DNA of 64,000 bases from JAITVB01 sp031553805 (GTDB taxonomy: Bacteria; Bacteroidota; Bacteroidia; Bacteroidales; Rikenellaceae), in assembly GCA_031553805.1 (NCBI GenBank), contig JAVBLC010000009.1, forward strand, positions 1 through 64,000, written 5' to 3'. Both the position numbers and the translations under genes were made by a program. Shown here in pieces: positions 58,636-64,000 of this stretch. The stretch's first letter is position 1, and every line of letters begins with the position of its first letter. Under the pieces are notes generated by a model. That model was not told the DNA's origin. It searched no databases and saw only the letters and a list, made by a program, of their open reading frames with translations.

Positions 58636-59475
58636 ATGAAAACACAGCACGAAATAGACAACGAACGGATTGCGGCGGCGATCGAGTTTCTGATCCGGAA
58701 CTACCGCGACCGGCCGGCCTTGGATGAGGTGGCCGGCCACGTGCACCTGAGCCCTTTCCATTTCCAACGGATGTTCCGCGAGTGGGTTGGGGTGACCCCC
58801 AAGCAATTCGCCCAATACCTGAGCGTGGAACACGCCAAGGAGGTGCTGAAGGAAACCCGTGCCACATTGTTCGACGCGGCCTGTGAGGTAGGGTTGTCCG
58901 CCACCAGTCGTCTGCACGATCTGTTCGTTCGCATCGAGGGGATGACCCCCGGCGAGTACCGCGACGGCGGCCGCTCGCTGGCGATCAACCATTCGTTTGC
59001 CGATACCCCTTTTGGAACGGTTCTCGTTGCTTCGACCGCGAAAGGGATCTGCCATATGGCCTTTGCCGACGAGGGCGAAGCCGCGGCCCTGGAGCGCCTG
59101 AAACGCAGTTTTCCGCAGGCGAGCCACCGGCAATTCCTCGATCCGAATCAACAAAACGCCTTGTCGGTCTTCACCCGTGACTGGAGCCGCCCCGAAGAGA
59201 TCAAACTGCATTTGCGGGGAACGGACTTTCAACTAAAAGTATGGAAAACCCTGCTGCAAATTCCGAGCGGAGGGTTGGCGACCTATGCCGATCTGGCCCT
59301 CAGGTCGGGTTGCAAGGGGGCGCAACGGGCTGTCGGGACGGCTCTCGGCAGCAATCCCGTCGTGCTGCTGATCCCCTGCCACCGGGTGATCCGGGCGACC
59401 GGCATCATCGGGAATTACCGCTATGGCGAAGTGCGGAAAAACGCCATCATCGGCTGGGAAGCCGCACAGCGGTAA
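58636..59475 (+). CDS. Ada-like regulator: AraC-type domain fused to methyltransferase
   Basis: 279 residues. An AraC/XylS helix-turn-helix pair (about 8-110; LDEVAGHVHLSPFHFQRMFREWVGVTPKQF, then LFDAACEVGLSATSRLHDLFVRIEGMTP) precedes an alkyltransferase domain with LHLRGTDFQLKVWKTLLQIP, RAVGTALGSNPV and active site IPCHRVI (Cys248). It lacks the N-terminal zinc/Cys domain of E. coli Ada that senses methylphosphotriesters, so activation would have to work differently. It probably regulates, or repairs alongside, the two genes upstream in an adaptive-response unit. Confidence 0.9.
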   Translation: MKTQHEIDNERIAAAIEFLIRNYRDRPALDEVAGHVHLSPFHFQRMFREWVGVTPKQFAQYLSVEHAKEVLKETRATLFDAACEVGLSATSRLHDLFVRIEGMTPGEYRDGGRSLAINHSFADTPFGTVLVASTAKGICHMAFADEGEAAALERLKRSFPQASHRQFLDPNQQNALSVFTRDWSRPEEIKLHLRGTDFQLKVWKTLLQIPSGGLATYADLALRSGCKGAQRAVGTALGSNPVVLLIPCHRVIRATGIIGNYRYGEVRKNAIIGWEAAQR

Positions 59476-59739
59476 CTGCAAAACTAAACAGGGGAAAATA
59501 TGAAAACGACAGGAGGTTTCGGCTCACCCCGAAAATATCGGTCGAAAACTGACGCAGACTACCGAATGGCTGTTCTTTTTTCAGTTCCGCCCACCCCGGA
59601 AACCATTCATTATTATGGTATCAGGGGCCGCCGCACTCCTTTGGGGACAATCGTCCGGGGCAACTAATTTTGCGCTCGCCGGATCACCGGATGGATGTTT
59701 TTTGTTTTTATGTGATTCACCCTCATTTTTTCAAGATTT

Positions 59740-61809
59740 CTAAATCGAAAACACCAGCACCCCGGCCGTCGGGATCACCACATCGCCGATCAGCGCCTTC
59801 GCCCCTTCGGGCAACGCAAACGAGTAGGGCTGGTCGCCGTAGTTAAGCACGATGCCCATCCCGTTGCGGTACTCCATCGTCACGCCGTAAGGCAAGTCCA
59901 TAATGGGAATCTGCAACTCGGTGTAGAGGTGGCGCAGCAGGTCGCGCTCCAGGGTTCCGTCGCGGCTGTCGACCCCGATGTAGGTCACTGTACCTTTGCC
60001 CAGGCGGCGCGTGGTGACGGCCGGTTTTCCCTTGTAATATTCGCTCGCGTAGGAGGCCCATACCTTGTTATCCGGGCCGGGCCTCAGGATTTCGCCCCAC
60101 GTGTTCCAGCCGTATTCTTTCCCGTTGAACGCCACCCGTCCCGGATCGGCGGGCAGCAGCAGGTCGTAAAACTCCATCTCGTTGCCCGTCAGATCGAAGA
60201 TCATCGACCCGAACGTCGCTTCGGGCAGGCGGCCGTAGCGGTCTTTTTGCGCCGTGCGGCAGGTGAGGATCAGGTTGCCGCCGTTTTCGGCATACGCTTT
60301 CCAGCGGGCTACCAGTTGCGGGTCGGCCAGCTGGTAAGCGGGAACGATCATCACCGGATAGGCCGAAAAGTCTTTCTCCTCGCCGATGAAGTCGACCGGT
60401 GCGCCGAACGATTTCAGCGTGCGGTAATATTTTTCGATGTGGGCCCACGTGTTCCACGTGCTGTTCTGCTTCTGGCGGTCGATGCTCCACGAGTTTTCGT
60501 GGTTGAAGAGGATCGCCGTGCGGCGGGCGGTGTAGTCGGCCGGCTTCGTTTCGCGCGGGGCGTAGTGTTTTCGTAATTCGCCCACTTCCCGCATGAATTG
60601 TTCGTACTCGCGGCCGCCCGAAGTGACGGTCACCCCGTCGGTGCCGACGATGCCCGAGTGGTACTGTTCCATACCATAGAGCGGCTGGCGGTAGCGGTAG
60701 GTGCAGATGAAATCGGCCCCGCCCGCATAGACGCTCCACAGCCACAGGCGCACCGCGCCCGGCAGCGGTTGAGGATTGATCGCGCCCCAGTTGACCTGTC
60801 CCGGTTGCAGTTCCATCACACCGTAGGTGCCCTGGATCGGCCGGAGAAAGTCGTTGGGCAGCGCGATGCGCAACGGATTGCCCACCCGGTAGCCCCGCGG
60901 GCCGATGCCCTCGTTATCGCCGTAGACCATATACCGCGTATAACTTTGGAAATCGAACGACGGGCTGCCGCCGATGTGCCCTTCGTCGTAATTCGGAATA
61001 TAGTTGGTGGTCACCCACTGGTTTTTTGCGTATTTTTTGATCAGCAGGCATTGTTCGTCCAGAAACCCGTTGGTTTGGCTGGCTGCAAAGCGGCGGTAGT
61101 CGAGGATCGCGTGGGGGTTCATAAACGTCTGGGCCCGCTTGGGGAGGGTAACCTCGTCGAAAGACGAATAGGTTTGGCTCCAGAAAGCGGTGCCCCAGGC
61201 GTCGTTGAGCAGGGCGATGTCGTTGCGGTATTTCTCGCGCAGGAAATCGCGGAAGCGGGTTTCAGCCGCCGGGCTGAAATCCGACTGCACGTGGGGTTCA
61301 TTGTCGAGCTGCCAGCCGATAATGCGTGCGTCGCGGCCATAGTGGCGGGCCAGCGTGTCGATCATCTTCAAAGAAAGTTCACGGTAGAGGGGCGAGGCAA
61401 ACGACGCGTGCTGCCGGGCGCCGTGGTCCTGCACCACGCCGCTTTCGGCCCGCACCAGCACCTCGGGGTATTTCCGCACCAGCCACACCGGCGGTGTGGC
61501 GGTCGAGGTACACATCACCACTTTCAGGTCATGTTTTGCCGCCAACGCCACGGCGCGGTCCAACCAGCCGAAATCGTACCGGCCCTCGGCCGGTTCGAGT
61601 TGTGCCCAGGCAAATTCGGCAAAGTGCGTGAATTCGAAACCCAGCTCGTGCATTTTTTGAAAATCGCGTTCCCACTGGCTTTCGTCCCAATGCTCGGGGT
61701 AGTAGTAGACGCCGGTCAGCGTCAGGTCGCGGTCATCAAACCACGGGGTTTGGGCCCCGGCAGCCAGCGTTACCGCCCACAGGCAGCAACCGATAATCAG
61801 TTTCTTCAT
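59740..61809 (-). CDS. Glycoside hydrolase family 42 beta-galactosidase, secreted
   Basis: 689 residues with a signal peptide (about 1-20, ending GAQ). GH42 core: LTLTGVYYYPEHWDESQWERDF, MCTSTATPPVWLVRKYPEVL, catalytic acid/base Glu171 in GWQLDNEP and nucleophile Glu333 in YGVMELQPGQVNW. A trimerisation/beta-lactamase-like domain (about 420-610; AILFNHENSWSID) and a C-terminal beta domain follow. It removes terminal beta-galactose from oligosaccharides, often galactan side chains of pectin. It is adjacent to a pectinesterase gene. It is transcribed alone leftwards. I see no clear terminator behind it. Confidence 0.9.
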   Translation of the reverse strand: MKKLIIGCCLWAVTLAAGAQTPWFDDRDLTLTGVYYYPEHWDESQWERDFQKMHELGFEFTHFAEFAWAQLEPAEGRYDFGWLDRAVALAAKHDLKVVMCTSTATPPVWLVRKYPEVLVRAESGVVQDHGARQHASFASPLYRELSLKMIDTLARHYGRDARIIGWQLDNEPHVQSDFSPAAETRFRDFLREKYRNDIALLNDAWGTAFWSQTYSSFDEVTLPKRAQTFMNPHAILDYRRFAASQTNGFLDEQCLLIKKYAKNQWVTTNYIPNYDEGHIGGSPSFDFQSYTRYMVYGDNEGIGPRGYRVGNPLRIALPNDFLRPIQGTYGVMELQPGQVNWGAINPQPLPGAVRLWLWSVYAGGADFICTYRYRQPLYGMEQYHSGIVGTDGVTVTSGGREYEQFMREVGELRKHYAPRETKPADYTARRTAILFNHENSWSIDRQKQNSTWNTWAHIEKYYRTLKSFGAPVDFIGEEKDFSAYPVMIVPAYQLADPQLVARWKAYAENGGNLILTCRTAQKDRYGRLPEATFGSMIFDLTGNEMEFYDLLLPADPGRVAFNGKEYGWNTWGEILRPGPDNKVWASYASEYYKGKPAVTTRRLGKGTVTYIGVDSRDGTLERDLLRHLYTELQIPIMDLPYGVTMEYRNGMGIVLNYGDQPYSFALPEGAKALIGDVVIPTAGVLVFSI

Positions 61810-62090
61810 TTTTAGCTAAGTTAGGATCACGCAAAATAACGATTTATATTTTCATTTGAAAATTGTATTTTGACTTATGCAGTCCAATCCCTTTTCGATA
61901 AAATAATTCACTCCGCTTTTATAGGGATACAAAAGAGGCAAGAATCCTTGTTTTTGCGCCCCGCCTTTGGTTGACTCACTAACCTTTCGGCAGGGGGCGA
62001 GCCGGAATTCCGTTCCGCTACGCTCCACTGCCTGTTAAAACCGCTCAGTAGCCCCGATTTCCTGCGTGCCGGGCGCAAGGCCCGACGGCC

Positions 62091-62433
62091 GATCGACCCC
62101 CGGCGGGCGAGCCCGTGCTGGGCAGCCTTGTGGTGCGGGCTGAACACCGCCTGATGCAGGGTCGACTAAGCCGATATACTCTACCTCGAAGCCCTGCGCG
62201 ATTACGTGTCGATCAACCTCGAGGATGGCGCAGAGATCCGCACGCTCTCCACGCTCAAGGGGCTGGAGTCGACGCTGCCTTCGCCGCCGTTTCTGCGGGT
62301 GCAACGCTCGTTCGTGGTTAACCTCGACAAAGTCAAGGTGCTTGAGCGCAACGGCATCGTCTTCGGCAAGAAGCTGATCCCGGTTTTCGAAACGGGCCGC
62401 GATGAGGTGTTGCAATGCTTCGAAGCGAAATAG
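62091..62433 (+). pseudogene. LytTR-domain response regulator remnant
   Basis: Only the LytTR DNA-binding domain remains: LVVRAEHRLMQ in one frame, then a one-base shift to VD*ADILYLEALRDYVSINLE, and on through LSTLKGLESTLPSPPFLRVQ to the end LQCFEAK. The in-frame stop after VD and the frameshift disable it, and no receiver domain is visible upstream (61810-62090 contains no recognisable gene). Such regulators normally respond to a LytS-type kinase. It sits between the GH42 and pectinesterase genes, where it may once have controlled local glycan genes. Confidence 0.7.
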
Positions 62434-62520
62434 GCTCCCTGTTTCAAACAATTTGTAATTTTTTTTCAGGTTCTCGGGTATTTTTAACAGGCGATTGGGT
62501 GGTTGTTCGAAAATAAATCG

Positions 62521-62528
62521 TATTTTTG
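62521..62528 (+). promoter_or_regulatory. -7 box for the pectinesterase gene
   Basis: TATTTTTG fits TAnnTTTG, 63 bases before the start codon; no matching -33 at the usual distance. Confidence 0.45.
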
Positions 62529-62591
62529 GGGCTGTTTCCCAGTGCATTGGAGATTTTTGTCAACCCTACTTAACCTAAATACCTCAAACCT

Positions 62592-64000
62592 ATGAAAAAA
62601 TTCTGCGCTTTTGCGTTGGCCCTTGTGGCTGTCGCTTGCGGAACACCTTCCGACCCGGAGGGGATTTCGCTTTTCCCGTCGAACGGCGCCAAAAACGTCA
62701 ACCCCGACACCCACCTTGTGCTCACCTTTGCCGGCACGCCCACGCTCGGCACAGAAGGGATCATCCGCATTTTCGACGCTCAGACCGGCCAGCAGGTTGA
62801 CAGCCTCGATTTGAGCATCCCGGCCGGCCCAAAACCTTCGGTCCGCACCCAGGCGTTGACCCAGGCTTTGGCCGGTGCATCGGCCGCACCCTTGAACGCC
62901 GCCGCCCTGGCGCCTCCCCCCGCCCCGAAGATTGAAGCGGTCTATACCCCGGTGCCCTATAAATACGAAACTACTGACTTTACCAATAAGAACACCGTTC
63001 CCGGAACTCCCTCGGGCGAAGCGATGCGCGATACGGCCACTTACCAGTTGACGATTATCGGCCGTTTCACCGACGGTTTTCATTTTCATCCGGTAATCGT
63101 TCGCGACAGTGTAGCGACAATCTACCCCCACAACAACCTGCTCGAATACGGCAAGAAGTACTATGTGACGATCGACCGGAGCGTCTTCTCGCTCGACTCG
63201 ACGGCCTTTGCCGGCATCGGCCCCAAGGAGTGGGTTTTCTCGACCAAGGCTGCCGCTCCGGCTGCCGATGTGCGTAAATTTACCGTCAGCGCTGACGGCA
63301 CGGGGGATTTCAATACCGTGCAGGGCGCCATGGACGCGATCCCCGATTTCAGCACCGAAAAATGGGAAGTGTTCGTCAAGAACGGCCAGTATGAAGAGAT
63401 CGTCTATTTCCGCAACAAGGCCAACGTGTCGATCGTAGGCGAAAGCCGCGACGGCGTTCACATCTTCTACGCCAACAGCGAGGTCTTCAATCCCCGTCCG
63501 ATCAACCTCAAGACCAACGAATGGCCGGGCACTTTCCCCTCGCGCCGTGCCGCCTTTATGGCCGACAACTGCACCGATATGCGCTTCGAAAACCTCACCA
63601 TCGAAACCACACTCTACGGCCAGGCCGAAGGGCTGTTGCTGATGGGTGAACGCAACTACCTGAAAAATGTCCGCGTGATCGGCTCGGGCGACGCCCTGCA
63701 GGTCAACGGTTCTGCCTATTTTGTCGATTGCCAGATCGACGGTCACGGCGACACCGTGCTGGGACGCGGCCCGTCGTTCTTCGAAAACTGCACCCTCAAC
63801 AGCCGGGGCCCGTTCGCCTGGATTCGCAACACTGCGGCCAACCACGGCAACATCTTTTTGAATTGTACGCTCAACGCTACCGGCCCGAATCCTACAACGC
63901 TGGCCCGCGCCCCTAAAAATAATCAAGCGGGGTATCCCTATGCAGAAATGGTGTTGATCAACTGCACCCTCACCAACATCGCCCCCGAAGGCTGGGGCGA
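62592..64000 (+). CDS. Pectinesterase (CE8-like) lipoprotein with N-terminal Ig-like domain, truncated by window end
   Basis: 469 residues are visible before the window ends in frame. The lipoprotein signal ends VAVAC (Cys16). Residues ~22-240 carry a Big_5/SbsA-type Ig-like domain (LFPSNGAKNVNPDTHLVLTF). From ~245 the pectinesterase beta-helix starts at FTVSADGTGDFNTVQGAMDA, then VSIVGESRDGVHIFYAN, FENLTIETTLYGQAEGLLLM, SGDALQVNGSAYFVDCQIDG and HGDTVLGRGPSFFENCTLNS. These parallel the Q-D-T-L and DFIFG regions, whose Asp residues are catalytic. It would remove methyl esters from homogalacturonan. The C-terminal part is outside the window. Confidence 0.88.
   Translation, partial: MKKFCAFALALVAVACGTPSDPEGISLFPSNGAKNVNPDTHLVLTFAGTPTLGTEGIIRIFDAQTGQQVDSLDLSIPAGPKPSVRTQALTQALAGASAAPLNAAALAPPPAPKIEAVYTPVPYKYETTDFTNKNTVPGTPSGEAMRDTATYQLTIIGRFTDGFHFHPVIVRDSVATIYPHNNLLEYGKKYYVTIDRSVFSLDSTAFAGIGPKEWVFSTKAAAPAADVRKFTVSADGTGDFNTVQGAMDAIPDFSTEKWEVFVKNGQYEEIVYFRNKANVSIVGESRDGVHIFYANSEVFNPRPINLKTNEWPGTFPSRRAAFMADNCTDMRFENLTIETTLYGQAEGLLLMGERNYLKNVRVIGSGDALQVNGSAYFVDCQIDGHGDTVLGRGPSFFENCTLNSRGPFAWIRNTAANHGNIFLNCTLNATGPNPTTLARAPKNNQAGYPYAEMVLINCTLTNIAPEGWG

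Noticed and set aside
60598..61815. 405-codon plus-strand frame opposite the GH42 gene
   Set aside because: GH42 catalytic motifs lie on the minus strand; the plus frame lacks any features.

Overview
The window reads as chromosome of a Bacteroidota bacterium, most likely a gut-type Bacteroidales and possibly Rikenellaceae or Alistipes-like. The reasons are the TAnnTTTG -7 promoter boxes in front of many genes, the weak use of Shine-Dalgarno sites, the ExbB/ExbD/ExbD locus, many secreted glycoside hydrolases, and a backbone that looks clearly GC-rich. The genus is an inference; no 16S rRNA gene is present.

Layout. 1-1340: the C-terminal tip of an RHS protein with a YkuD-like putative toxin domain, then an SH3-type lipoprotein that is probably its immunity partner. 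1528-11031: housekeeping genes: tRNA-Leu, rplY, type I asparaginase, tRNA-Ser(GGA), an exbB/exbD operon, a PcrA/UvrD helicase, lrgAB, tRNA-Cys and rpmH (a 50-residue gene). 11118-20195: a leftward carbohydrate block (GH2, beta-helix protein, GH-like lipoprotein) followed by an enolase-superfamily dehydratase/racemase with its own promoter. 20355-25209: hisC-hisB-hisH-hisA-hisF-hisIE, without hisG and hisD. 25210-38778: mutS flanked by repeat-rich DNA, a citramalate/isopropylmalate synthase, ssb, a two-component pair, ABC-F, a DUF6090-like protein, rpe, rmuC, a DUF1460 protein and tRNA-Ser(TGA).

38762-47655 is an integrated mobile element of about 8.9 kb. It sits in the 3' end of tRNA-Ser(TGA) and is bounded by a perfect 22-bp direct repeat. 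It carries a tyrosine integrase, a candidate oriT hairpin, a MOBV relaxase, and two uncharacterised cargo modules. The first is an overlapping gene pair encoding a PD-(D/E)XK-like nuclease and an RNase J-like beta-CASP protein. The second is a 57-residue basic protein plus a 411-residue protein of unknown function, divergent from an XRE regulator and an ImmA/IrrE protease across a symmetric operator. A RelE/ParE-type toxin-antitoxin pair closes the element. These modules are the best candidates for an undescribed system, probably anti-phage or element-stabilising.

47930-53158: a putative iron-acquisition operon (porin, imelysin lipoprotein, di-haem DUF1111 lipoprotein, CcsBA-like cytochrome c assembly protein). 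53556-56393: a large secreted beta-helix protein with an InlB-type repeat. 56489-59475: a GNAT acetyltransferase, then three consecutive O6-alkylguanine-DNA alkyltransferase paralogues, the last fused to an AraC-type domain. 59740-64000: a GH42 beta-galactosidase, a LytTR response-regulator pseudogene and the start of a secreted pectinesterase. The GH2, GH42, beta-helix and pectinesterase genes together suggest degradation of galactan- or pectin-type plant glycans, but no SusC/SusD pair lies in the window.
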